NCBI RefSeq assembly: GCF_039534085.1
Contig: NZ_BAAAUT010000001.1
Location: 1-64,000, forward strand
Source of the DNA: Planomonospora_B alba
GTDB taxonomy: Bacteria > Actinomycetota > Actinomycetes > Streptosporangiales > Streptosporangiaceae
Reading direction: 5' to 3'
DNA length: 64,000 nucleotides
Below are positions 50,438 through 58,241 of the stretch, piece after piece (position 1 is the first letter of the stretch; every line of letters starts with the position of its first letter). The translations under genes were made by a program, and so were the position numbers. Below the pieces are notes generated by a model. The model had not been told where the DNA came from and did not search any database. It saw only the letters and a program-made list of their open reading frames with translations.

Positions 50438-51358
50438 CTAGGCGACGCGGTGCCGTCCCACGCGCAGCGGCTCGAACGGGATCGACTCCTCGTCGGCCCG
50501 CCTGGCGTACATCAGCCGGACGGCGAGGACTGCCGCCGCGAGCAGGGCGGCGGTGAGGGCGGTGCCGGCCGGGTCGGACGACCTGCTGGGCGTGACGGCC
50601 CGCTCCTCCGGCATGCGCTGCTGGAGCTCCTGGATGAGGGGACCGGGCCAGAGCGGCTCCACCCGGGGCGCCTCGACGTCGACGGCGGGCTGCTCGGACA
50701 GCACCGGGTCGCGCACCTCCGTGGTGTGCGTCCGGGGCTCCGGCTGGCGGGGGCGGGCCGGGAAGTGCGAGGGGAGCGGGGCCTGCGACCCCTCCTTCTC
50801 CCGGTCCTCGCGGTCCTTCTTCCCCGGTCGTTCCCGATCGGTCTCCGGCCTGCGGCTCTGCCCCGGGCGGGGCCGCGCGGTCGCGGCCGGCCGCGTACTC
50901 TGCTCGGGTGCCGAGGACGCCGGGGAGCCGCCGCACCCGCCGCCGACGGAGACGCAGACGTCGAGGAGGTCGGGCAGCACTCCACCGCCGTCTCGGCCCG
51001 GCCCCCCGCTCCCGTCCTTTCCCTCCGGCTCGGACGGGGGCTTGGCGGAGGCGCCCCCGCTCCCGGGCGTCGCCTTCGGCTTCGCGGTCGGCACGGCCTG
51101 GCCGAGCGGCTTGAGGACCTTCTCCGTCGTCTGGTCGAGCCCTTCGGTCACCGGGGACAGGACGGAGCCCGTCAGCCCGTCCACGGCGTTGGTCACACCG
51201 TCCACCGCCTGGCAGAGCCCGCCGGTGACCCCGCCCAGCAGTCCGCCGCCCTTGTCGCAGTCGGCCGCGTGCGCGGCGCCCGCGGATGCGGTCGCGACCA
51301 CGGAGAGCCCGCCGCCCAGCGCCAGCGCCAGCGCACCGGCCGAGATCGCAGATCGCAT
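50438..51358 (-). CDS. Exported, low-complexity cell-surface protein
   Basis: Not recognised as a known family. 306 aa with a signal peptide (RSAISAGALALALGGGLSVVATASAGAAHA), a short Cys-containing segment (DCDKGGGLLGG... GLCQAVDGV), a long Pro/Glu/Arg/Lys-rich linker (about 90-225), and a C-terminal TM helix (TALTAALLAAAVLAVRLMYARRA) followed by a short tail. The layout suits a protein anchored in the membrane and crossing the cell wall. Start ATG 51358 follows GGGGGAGAG closely. Convergent with fabI; its upstream region contains an AT-rich palindrome (51448-51466). Confidence 0.72.
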   Translation of the reverse strand: MRSAISAGALALALGGGLSVVATASAGAAHAADCDKGGGLLGGVTGGLCQAVDGVTNAVDGLTGSVLSPVTEGLDQTTEKVLKPLGQAVPTAKPKATPGSGGASAKPPSEPEGKDGSGGPGRDGGGVLPDLLDVCVSVGGGCGGSPASSAPEQSTRPAATARPRPGQSRRPETDRERPGKKDREDREKEGSQAPLPSHFPARPRQPEPRTHTTEVRDPVLSEQPAVDVEAPRVEPLWPGPLIQELQQRMPEERAVTPSRSSDPAGTALTAALLAAAVLAVRLMYARRADEESIPFEPLRVGRHRVA

Positions 51359-51447
51359 CTCTCCCCCTCGCACGTCGGCGGTGGCATGCCCGCGACGCCT
51401 GACTGAACCCCTCCTGCCATCCGAATGACAGTTTTGTGTGAAGGTCG

Positions 51448-51466
51448 AACTTTTCCACGGAAAGTT
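51448..51466 (-). promoter_or_regulatory. AT-rich inverted repeat upstream of the surface-protein gene
   Basis: AACTTTTCC and GGAAAGTT flank a 2-nt centre (one bulged T), about 90 nt before ATG 51358. It may be an operator or part of a promoter; no regulator gene is adjacent. Confidence 0.35.
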
Positions 51467-51635
51467 GCGATTCGGTATCGACTAGTGACACGCGAGAAAG
51501 ACTCTCGTTCTATATGGCTTCCCCGTGCGCACAAGGATTTCCGCTGCGCTCCTCCGTCTCTTGCCGTCCCTGTTCCGGCAGGGTTCCCGTGGTGTTCCGG
51601 CTGTTTCCGGCCTTCCCGGCTTTTCCGGTCCGGTC

Positions 51636-52580
51636 TCAATCCGCGGAGACGTCGTCGAGCGCCTCCCTGATCGCCACCGGCAGCGTCAGGTCCTCCGCCC
51701 CGAGCGCGTCGACCAGCTGGGCCCGGGTGCGCGCGCCCACGATGGCCGCGGCCACCCCCGGCTGGTCGCGGACCCAGGACAGGGCCACGGCCAGCGGGGA
51801 GACACCGAGGCCCTCGGCGGCGGTGGCCACCGACTCCACGACGCGGCGGCACCGCTCGTCGAGGTACGGCGTGACGAAGTCGGCCAGGTGCGGGGTCGCC
51901 GCCCGGGAGTCGGCGGGGATGCCCGTGCGGTACTTGCCGGTGAGGACTCCGCGCCCCAGCGGCGACCACGCCAGCACCCCGGCGCCGACGTGCTCGGCGG
52001 CGGGCAGCAGGTCGCGCTCGGGCTCCCGGGCCAGCAGGGAGTACTCGACCTGGGCGGCGACGATCGGCGTGCGGCCGGGGACGGCCTGCTGGGCGACGGC
52101 CGCCGCGGCGAGCTGCCAGCCGGTGTAGTCGCACACCCCGGCGTAGGCCGCGCGGCCCGAGGAGACGATGACGTCCACCGCGGCCAGGGTCTCCTCCAGC
52201 GGCACCTCGGGGTCGAAGGCGTGCAGCTGCCACAGGTCCACGTCGTCGACCCCCAGGCGGGACAGGGAGGCGTCGGCGGCGGCGATCAGGTGCCGCCGGG
52301 AGGCGTCCCGGGGACGCCTCCCGGCCGGGGTGAGCACGGCCTTGGTGGACAGCACCAGCTCCGAGCGCGGCACCGTGTCGCGGAGCAGGCGCCCGAGCAG
52401 CCGCTCGGCCTCGCCGCCCGTGTAGACGTCGGCGGTGTCGATGAGGGTGCCGCCGGCGTCGGCGAAGGCGCGGAGCTGTGCCGCGGCGTCCTCCGCGCCG
52501 GTGTCGCGCCCCCACGTCATCGTCCCGAGCCCGAGGCGGGACACCGACAGGCCGCTCCGGCCGACATAGCGCTGCTCCAT
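51636..52580 (-). CDS. Aldo/keto reductase
   Basis: NADPH-dependent oxidoreductase of the AKR superfamily, 314 aa. The tetrad is visible: Asp and Tyr in LIDTADVYTGGEAE, Lys in LVLSTKAVL, and His in LWQLHAFDP; the cofactor-binding end AIVGARTRAQL is typical of the YajO/Tas-like group. TAACCT lies 9 nt before ATG 52580. It diverges from a histidine phosphatase gene. Substrate unknown; such enzymes reduce small carbonyls. Confidence 0.92.
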   Translation of the reverse strand: MEQRYVGRSGLSVSRLGLGTMTWGRDTGAEDAAAQLRAFADAGGTLIDTADVYTGGEAERLLGRLLRDTVPRSELVLSTKAVLTPAGRRPRDASRRHLIAAADASLSRLGVDDVDLWQLHAFDPEVPLEETLAAVDVIVSSGRAAYAGVCDYTGWQLAAAAVAQQAVPGRTPIVAAQVEYSLLAREPERDLLPAAEHVGAGVLAWSPLGRGVLTGKYRTGIPADSRAATPHLADFVTPYLDERCRRVVESVATAAEGLGVSPLAVALSWVRDQPGVAAAIVGARTRAQLVDALGAEDLTLPVAIREALDDVSAD

Positions 52581-52645
52581 GATCCGGCCAGGTTACCGCC
52601 CGGATGGGTAAAAACGAGGGAGCGACTGCTGCAACACTTGGTGCC

Positions 52646-53344
52646 GTGACGACGCTGTTGCTGGCAAGACACGGCCTGACCCCGCTCACCGGCCCGGTGC
52701 TGGCCGGGTGGACCCCGGGCGTCCATCTCAGCGACGCCGGCCGGGCCCAGGCGGACGCCCTGGCGCTGCGGCTGGCCTCCCTGGAGCTGGACGCGATCGT
52801 CTCCAGCCCGCTGGAGCGCTGCCTGGAGACCGCGCGGGCGGTCGCCGGCGGGCGCGGGCAGGAGGTGCTGACCGACGAGCGGTTCGGGGAGTGCCGCTAC
52901 GGCGAGTGGACCGGCCGCCCGCTCGCCGAGCTCGCGAAGGACCCGCTCTGGCCGGTGGTGCAGGCCCACCCGAGCGCGGTGACGTTCCCCGGAGGGGAGT
53001 CCCTCGCCGCGGTCCAGCACCGCGCGGTGACCGCCGTCCGCGAGTGGAACGCCCGCCTCGGCCCCCGCGGCGTCTACCTCGTCTGCAGCCACGGCGACGT
53101 GATCAAGGCCGTGGTGGCCGACGCCCTGGGCCTGCACCTGGACCAGTTCCAGCGGATAACGGCCGACCCCGCCTCGCTCACCGTCATTCGCTACACCCCC
53201 TTGCGCCCCTTCGTGCTCAGGCTCAACGACGTGGGCTCAGATGTGACCGGATTGCGACCCCCGGAGGGTTCGGAGGAAGTGGACGGGGGAGAAAACTCCA
53301 CCGTGAGCGACGCCGCAGTCGGCGGCGGATCCGGGACCACGTAA
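52646..53344 (+). CDS. Histidine phosphatase (MSMEG_4193 family)
   Basis: Phosphoglycerate-mutase-like phosphatase, 232 aa. The catalytic RHG is in LLLARHGLTPLTGPVLAGWTPGVHLSDAGRAQA, the second His is in VCSHGDVIKAVV. GTG 52646 is chosen since family members start (M)TT.LL.RHG; the frame opens at ATG 52604 but without RBS. This is the first gene of a conserved actinobacterial block with DUF3090, SCO1664 and mshC; a link to mycothiol or inositol metabolism has been guessed but not shown. Confidence 0.88.
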   Translation: MTTLLLARHGLTPLTGPVLAGWTPGVHLSDAGRAQADALALRLASLELDAIVSSPLERCLETARAVAGGRGQEVLTDERFGECRYGEWTGRPLAELAKDPLWPVVQAHPSAVTFPGGESLAAVQHRAVTAVREWNARLGPRGVYLVCSHGDVIKAVVADALGLHLDQFQRITADPASLTVIRYTPLRPFVLRLNDVGSDVTGLRPPEGSEEVDGGENSTVSDAAVGGGSGTT

Positions 53345-53354
53345 GGTCGGGGCT

Positions 53355-53930
53355 ATGCCGGTGTTCGACTACGACCCACCTGAGAGGTTCGTGGCTGGTG
53401 CGGTGGGGCAGCCGGGCTCGCGGGCCTTCTTCCTGCAGGCCCGGGGCGCGGGGAGGCTGACCACCGTCGGGCTGGAGAAGTTCCAGGTGGCCGCGCTCGC
53501 GGACCGTCTCGACGAGCTGCTCGACGAGGTGCTGCGCCGCAGCGGGGGCAGCGCCCAGGTCCCCGCGGCCGCGCCGGAGGGCCTCACCGACAACGACCCT
53601 CTCGACATGCCCATCACCGAGGACTTCCGGGTCGGCACGATGACGCTCGCCTGGGACCCCGAGACGTCCCAGGTGGTGATCGAGGCGCAGGAGGCCGTGG
53701 CGGAGGACGAGGAGTTCGAGCCGTCCCTCCTCGCCGAGCCCGCCGTCCTGCGGGTCCGCATCAGCCCGGCCGCGGCCAGGGCCTTCAGCCGGCGGGCGAT
53801 GGCCCTCGTCGCCGCGGGCCGCCCGCCCTGCCCGCTCTGCGGGCTCCCGCTCGACGCGGAGGGGCACATCTGCGTGCGGCTCAACGGTTTCCGGGGTAGT
53901 GCCGCGTCATCCGCTGGAGGAGGCGAATGA
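53355..53930 (+). CDS. DUF3090 protein
   Basis: 191-aa actinobacterial protein with DUF3090 character: PVFDYDPPERFVAGAVGQPGSRAFFLQAR at the start and a zinc-ribbon-like CPLCGLPLDAEGHIC near the C-terminus. Role unknown, but it is widely linked to mshC. ATG 53355; TAAGGT, which includes the preceding stop codon, lies 7 nt upstream, so it could also have its own leaderless promoter. Its stop overlaps the next gene start (ATGA). Confidence 0.9.
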   Translation: MPVFDYDPPERFVAGAVGQPGSRAFFLQARGAGRLTTVGLEKFQVAALADRLDELLDEVLRRSGGSAQVPAAAPEGLTDNDPLDMPITEDFRVGTMTLAWDPETSQVVIEAQEAVAEDEEFEPSLLAEPAVLRVRISPAAARAFSRRAMALVAAGRPPCPLCGLPLDAEGHICVRLNGFRGSAASSAGGGE

Positions 53931-54688
53931 GTGCCGAAAGCGAGCCCACGCTGAGCGCGCCGCCCGCGGCGGGACTGGACGACGCCTCCGCGCTGAGGCT
54001 GCTCCGCGACGGTCACCTCGAGGTCGCCGGCCGGCTGGTCGAGGCGACGAACATGACGCTCTACTGCTCGGTCCGGCTGGGCGGTCTCGCCGCCGCCTGC
54101 GTCTACAAACCGGTGCGGGGGGAGCGGCCGCTCTGGGACTTCCCCGACGGCACCCTGGCCGCCCGGGAGGTCGCGGCCTTCGAGGTCTCCGTGGCGACCG
54201 GCTGGCGGATCGTCCCCCCGACGGTCTACCGGGACGGGCCCTTCGGCCCCGGCATGTGCCAGCTGTGGGTGGACGCCGATCCCGAGGCCGACCTGATGGC
54301 GCTGATCCGCAGCCGCCAGCCCGCCCTGCGGCGGATGGCCGTCTTCGACGCCGTCGTCAACAACGCCGACCGCAAGGGCGGCCACCTGCTCCCGCTCGCC
54401 GACGGGCACGTCTACGGGGTGGACCACGGCGTCTGCTTCTCCACCGAGGACAAGCTCCGCACCGTGCTCTGGCAGTGGCGCGGCAGGCCCCTGTCCCGGG
54501 AGGCCGTGAACGTCCTGGCCCGCCTGGAGCGGGAGCTGGAGCGGGGCGCTCTGGGCCGCCGGCTCCGGGAGCTCCTCACGCTCGCCGAGGTGGAGGCCAC
54601 CTGGATGCGGGTCCGCAGGCTCCTGGACACCGGGACGCACCCGCGGCCCTCCCAGGACTGGCCCGCCCTGCCCTGGCCGCCGATCTGA
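53927..54688 (+). CDS. SCO1664-family protein (PI3/4-kinase-like fold)
   Basis: 253-aa protein of the SCO1664 family, distantly related to PI3/PI4-kinase-type folds. Blocks: VYKPVRGERPLWDFPDGTLAAREVAAFEVS (Lys and Glu positions of a kinase N-lobe), FDAVVNNADRKGGHLL (catalytic-loop-like Asn-Asp-Arg) and VYGVDHGVCF (the DHG metal site). The substrate is unknown. ATG 53927 overlaps the DUF3090 stop (ATGA), so both are made together. The mshC gene lies 1 kb downstream. Confidence 0.9.
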   Translation: MSAESEPTLSAPPAAGLDDASALRLLRDGHLEVAGRLVEATNMTLYCSVRLGGLAAACVYKPVRGERPLWDFPDGTLAAREVAAFEVSVATGWRIVPPTVYRDGPFGPGMCQLWVDADPEADLMALIRSRQPALRRMAVFDAVVNNADRKGGHLLPLADGHVYGVDHGVCFSTEDKLRTVLWQWRGRPLSREAVNVLARLERELERGALGRRLRELLTLAEVEATWMRVRRLLDTGTHPRPSQDWPALPWPPI

Positions 54689-54823
54689 GCCGCCCGCCCC
54701 GGGGCGGGGCCGTGCTCCGCTGGTATCCGGCGGGCCGCGTGGCCGGGCGGGCCGTGCCCCGTCCGCGCCCGTGCGGGCGGCCCGGTCCGGGCGGGCCGCC
54801 GGCGGAGGCGTAGCCTGCCGGGC

Positions 54824-55564
54824 ATGTGCACGGTTGTCGTCAGCGTCGCCCCCGGCGCCGCGGTCCCCCTGGTCCTGGCCGGCGTCCGTGACGAGTTCAC
54901 CGGCCGCCCCTGGACGCCCCCGGCGGAGCACTGGCCCGGACTGGTCGGCGGCCGGGACCTGCTCGCGGGCGGCACCTGGCTGGCGGTCGACCCCGCCGCC
55001 CGGCGGGCCGCCGCGCTGCTCAACGGCCACGGCGTGCCCGCGCCCGAGCGGGGCCGCCGCTCCCGGGGCGAGCTGCCGTTGCTGGCGGCGGCCGAGGGCC
55101 GGCTGCCGGAGCTGGACCTGACCCGCTACGACCCCTTCCACCTGGTGCTGGCCGAGCCCGCCGGAGCGCGCCTGTGGAGCTGGGACGGGGCCGCGCGGAC
55201 CGCGACGGAGCTGCCGGCCGGGACCCACATGATCGTCAACAGCGGGCTGGAGAGCGGCGAGGAGAACGAGCGCGTCGCGTTCTTCCGCCCCCGGTTCGCC
55301 CGGGCCCCGCGGCCCGCCGCGCTGGACGGGCCGTGGGGGGAGTGGGCCTTCCTGGCCACCGGGGCGGGCCTGCCGGCCGGCGACCCGCGCGCGATGATCG
55401 TCCGCCACGAGCTCCCCGACGGCCGGGTGTTCGCCTCCCTCTCGGTCACCCTGCTCGCCCTCGCCGCCGAGGGGGTCCGCTACGACTTCACCGGAGACCC
55501 CGGCGACCCCGCGGCGTTCCGCCGCGTCCTGCCGGAGAGGGCGGAGGGCACCGCTCAGGAATGA
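54824..55564 (+). CDS. NRDE-family protein (Ntn-type)
   Basis: 246-aa protein of the NRDE (TANGO2-like) family: MCTVVVSVAPGAAVPLVLAGVRDEFTGRPW, with Cys2 exposed after Met removal as a possible N-terminal nucleophile, and the NRDE box present as VRDE. Later GGTWLAVD and TGDPRAM-like segments (LPAGDPRAMIVRHE). TANGO2 proteins are linked to lipid and haem metabolism in eukaryotes; bacterial role unclear. TAGCCT lies 7 nt before ATG 54824 (leaderless). Placed between the SCO1664-type gene and mshC. Confidence 0.87.
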   Translation: MCTVVVSVAPGAAVPLVLAGVRDEFTGRPWTPPAEHWPGLVGGRDLLAGGTWLAVDPAARRAAALLNGHGVPAPERGRRSRGELPLLAAAEGRLPELDLTRYDPFHLVLAEPAGARLWSWDGAARTATELPAGTHMIVNSGLESGEENERVAFFRPRFARAPRPAALDGPWGEWAFLATGAGLPAGDPRAMIVRHELPDGRVFASLSVTLLALAAEGVRYDFTGDPGDPAAFRRVLPERAEGTAQE

Positions 55565-55654
55565 GCGGGACCGCCCCGGTGGTTGTCATGGACGCCCCCG
55601 TATCCACCGCCCCGGGGTGATCGGGGTGGTCCGTCTGCTGGATAGGCTCGCTAC

Positions 55655-56878
55655 ATGAGATCGTGGTCTGCGCCGAAGGTTCCTCGGCTCCCTGGTGCTG
55701 GTGCTCCGTTGCGGCTGTTCGACACCGCCGCAGGAGAGGTCGTCCCCACACAGCCGGGACCCACCGCGCGGATGTACGTCTGCGGGATCACGCCCTACGA
55801 CGCCACCCACCTGGGCCATGCCAACACCTACCTCGCCTTCGACCTGGTCAACCGCGCCTGGCGGGACGCCGGTCACGAGGTGCACTTCACCCAGAACACC
55901 ACCGACGTCGACGATCCGCTCCTGGAGCGCGCCGCGCAGACCGGGCAGGACTGGCGGGAGCTCGCCGAGCGCGAGATCGAGCTGTTCCGGACCGACATGG
56001 AGGCGCTGCGCATCCTCCCGCCCCGCGAGTACGTCGGCGTCACCGAGTCGATCGACCTGGTCGCCGAGCTGATCGCGGGCCTGCGCGACAAGGGCGCCAC
56101 CTACGAGCTCGACGGGGACGTCTACTTCGACGTGGCCGCCGCCCCCAAGTTCGGCGCGGTCTCCGGCTACTCCGAGGAGCGGATGCTGGAGCTGTCGGGC
56201 GAGCGCGGCGGCGACCCGGGGCGGGCCGGGAAGAAGCACCCGCTCGACTGGCTGCTGTGGCGCGCCGAGCGGCCGGGCGAGCCGTCCTGGCCCTCGCCGT
56301 TCGGCCCGGGGCGCCCCGGCTGGCACATCGAGTGCACCGCGATCGCGCTGGCCAACCTCGGCAGCGGCTTCGACGTCGCGGGCGGCGGCTCCGACCTGAT
56401 CTTCCCGCACCACGAGTGCGGCGCGCACGAGGGCCACGTGGCCACCGGCGAGTGGCCCTTCGCCAGGGCGTACGTGCACGCAGGCATGATCGCCCTCGAT
56501 GGCGAGAAGATGTCGAAGTCCCGCGGCAACCTGGTCTTCGTCTCCCGGCTCCGCCGGGAGAGCGACCCCATGGCCATCCGGCTGGCCCTGCTCGCGCACC
56601 ACTACCGCACCGACTGGGAGTGGACCGCCGACCAGCTGGCCTCCGCCGAGGTACGGCTGGCCCGCTGGCGCTCGGCGGCCGGCATGGAGGCGGGGCCCGA
56701 GGCCGGCCGGGTGCTCGACGGGGTCCGCGCCCGGATCTCCGACGACCTGGACGCGCCCGGGGCGCTGGCCGTCATCGACGCCTGGGCCGAGCAGGCGCTG
56801 TCCGAGGGCGGCACCGACCCGCAGGCGCCCGCGCTCGTCAGGGACGTCGCGGACGCGCTGCTCGGCGTCACGCTCTGA
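55655..56878 (+). CDS. mshC: Mycothiol ligase MshC
   Basis: ATP-dependent L-cysteine:1D-myo-inosityl-2-amino-2-deoxy-alpha-D-glucopyranoside ligase, penultimate step of mycothiol synthesis. 407 aa. Cysteinyl-tRNA-synthetase-like: Zn-Cys in YVCGITPYDATHLGHANTY, HIECTAIA, FPHHECGAHEG and the KMSKS loop GEKMSKSRGN. Shorter than CysRS, lacking the anticodon domain, as expected. TAGGCT lies 6 nt before ATG 55655 (leaderless). This gene fixes the organism as a mycothiol producer, hence Actinomycetota. Confidence 0.97.
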   Translation: MRSWSAPKVPRLPGAGAPLRLFDTAAGEVVPTQPGPTARMYVCGITPYDATHLGHANTYLAFDLVNRAWRDAGHEVHFTQNTTDVDDPLLERAAQTGQDWRELAEREIELFRTDMEALRILPPREYVGVTESIDLVAELIAGLRDKGATYELDGDVYFDVAAAPKFGAVSGYSEERMLELSGERGGDPGRAGKKHPLDWLLWRAERPGEPSWPSPFGPGRPGWHIECTAIALANLGSGFDVAGGGSDLIFPHHECGAHEGHVATGEWPFARAYVHAGMIALDGEKMSKSRGNLVFVSRLRRESDPMAIRLALLAHHYRTDWEWTADQLASAEVRLARWRSAAGMEAGPEAGRVLDGVRARISDDLDAPGALAVIDAWAEQALSEGGTDPQAPALVRDVADALLGVTL

Positions 56879-56944
56879 CGGTTCCGGGTTCGCAAGGCGC
56901 AGGCGCGCCGCGGCACGGTGCGCCTGCGCGCGAAGGGCGCGCGG

Positions 56945-57025
56945 GCCGGGCCCGGGAAAGCATGGAGAAGAGCCGGGCCCGGGAAGGTCTGGAAAAGGGC
57001 CGGGCCCGGGAAAGCATGGAAAAGG
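56945..57025 (+). repeat. 27-bp tandem repeat, three full copies
   Basis: Units at 56945-56971, 56972-56998 and 56999-57025, sharing GCCGGGCCCGGGAA plus a purine-rich half, with a few differences and a truncated fourth copy merging into the terminator. It lies between convergent mshC and the cold-shock gene. Confidence 0.8.
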
Positions 57026-57026
57026 G

Positions 57027-57061
57027 CCGGGCCCGCACCGCCTGAGGCGGTGCGGGCCCGG
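57027..57061. terminator. Bidirectional 16-bp terminator
   Basis: Perfect arms 57027-57042 and 57046-57061, 3-nt loop, between mshC (ends 56878) and the convergent cold-shock gene (ends 57077). Confidence 0.8.
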
Positions 57062-57076
57062 AAGGCTCTGAACGCG

Positions 57077-57280
57077 TCAGAGAGGCTGGACCTGGTCGGC
57101 CTGCGGGCCCTTCTGGCCCTGGGTGGTGACGAAGCTGACCCGCTGGTTCTCCTCCAGGCTGCGGTAGCCGCTGGAGTTGATCGCCGAGAAGTGCACGAAC
57201 ACGTCGGCGCTGCCGTCATCCGGAGCGATGAATCCGAAGCCCTTTTCGGCGTTGAACCACTTGACGGTGCCTTCAGACAA
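57077..57280 (-). CDS. Cold-shock protein (CspA family), TTG start
   Basis: 67-aa RNA/DNA chaperone. RNP1 KGFGFI and RNP2 VFVHF are present in the OB-fold: EGTVKWFNAEKGFGFIAPDD and ADVFVHFSAINSSGYRSLEENQRV. The natural length is obtained with TTG 57280, which has AAGGAG 9 nt upstream; the longer ATG frame to 57373 would add a Cys-containing non-homologous leader. It has an AT-richer 5' leader of over 100 nt, common in csp genes. Terminator 57027-57061 follows. Confidence 0.9.
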   Translation of the reverse strand: MSEGTVKWFNAEKGFGFIAPDDGSADVFVHFSAINSSGYRSLEENQRVSFVTTQGQKGPQADQVQPL

Positions 57281-57523
57281 GACTGTTTTCTCCTTGTTGG
57301 GAGCCTCACCGGACCGCCGGGTCGGCGGTGCGGGGCTGCACTGCGGACACTGCCATGCATCCGCGGAGACCATCCGGAGAAAGCTGGAACGCCCGCTGTC
57401 GACGGACTTCCGAGCACTTGAGATGACAAGCTCACTGAAAACTGCGACGGCAACTTCTTCAAGTTACTTGAAATCCAGATGGATGGCAAGAGCCCTGGTG
57501 GACCCGCCCCGCCGGTCCACCGG

Positions 57524-58003
57524 TCAGGACGGGACGCGCCGCAGGAAGCGCTCCCGCTCCGCCTCGGTGAGGCGGTCGGGCAGCAGCACGCCGTCGAGGT
57601 GGTCGGCCTCGTGCTGCAGGACGCGGGCGAGCGTGCCGAGCGCGCGGACGGTGACGGGCTTGCCGAACATGTCGCGCCCCCGGGCGGTCACCATGTAGGA
57701 GCGCTCCAGCGGCCACCACAGGCCGGGCGCCGACAGGCAGGCCTCCTCGGCGGTGACCTTCCGCTCGGACGGCTCCAGCCGCGGGTTGACGAGATGGCCG
57801 GCCCGCCCGTCGGCCGCGTAGACGAGCACCCGGAGCGGGACGCCGATCTGCGGGGCGGCCAGTCCGGCGCGGTCCGCGCCCGCGCGCAGGGTGGCCTGGA
57901 GGGACTTGACCAGACCGCGCAGCTCGCGGTCGAAGGTCGTCACCGGCTCGGCCACGGTGCGTAGCACGGGATCGCTGAACGGTCGGATCGGCTGGACGGC
58001 CAC
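57524..58003 (-). CDS. def: Peptide deformylase
   Basis: Fe/Zn enzyme that removes the N-formyl group from nascent proteins, 159 aa. Motif I GLAAPQIG, motif II EEACLSAPG with the metal Cys (family consensus EGCLS), motif III HEADHLDG. The start GTG 58003 follows GGGGAG by 5 nt; the frame runs back to 58399 only as open non-coding sequence. Actinomycetes often carry several def genes; this form, with EACLS instead of EGCLS, may be an accessory copy. No methionyl-tRNA formyltransferase gene adjoins. Confidence 0.92.
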   Translation of the reverse strand: MAVQPIRPFSDPVLRTVAEPVTTFDRELRGLVKSLQATLRAGADRAGLAAPQIGVPLRVLVYAADGRAGHLVNPRLEPSERKVTAEEACLSAPGLWWPLERSYMVTARGRDMFGKPVTVRALGTLARVLQHEADHLDGVLLPDRLTEAERERFLRRVPS

Positions 58004-58136
58004 GCGCACTCCCCGAAGCGGCGGATCTGACAGGCGTAACGATTCCCCGCGCCGTCGAATCCCAACCCCGGCTGGGAATCCGGTCATGTTTCCACCGCGT
58101 TGCGGACGTGCGGCGTGTGCATCGCGTATTTCAGCG

Positions 58137-58163
58137 GTTAGACACACGTAACGGTGCACCATC
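58137..58163 (+). promoter_or_regulatory. Putative GlnR site before the nitrate transporter gene
   Basis: GTTAG (58137) and GTAAC (58148) are spaced by exactly 6 nt, similar to the gTnAC-n6-GaAAC GlnR box of actinomycetes; a third half-site position (58159) is poor. Confidence 0.4.
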
Positions 58164-58241
58164 ACAGAACGTGAATGTGCGTAACGCCCTCCTCCTAGGT
58201 TTCCGTACCGAATCCCCCCGGAAACCGCAGCAGGAGGAAGA

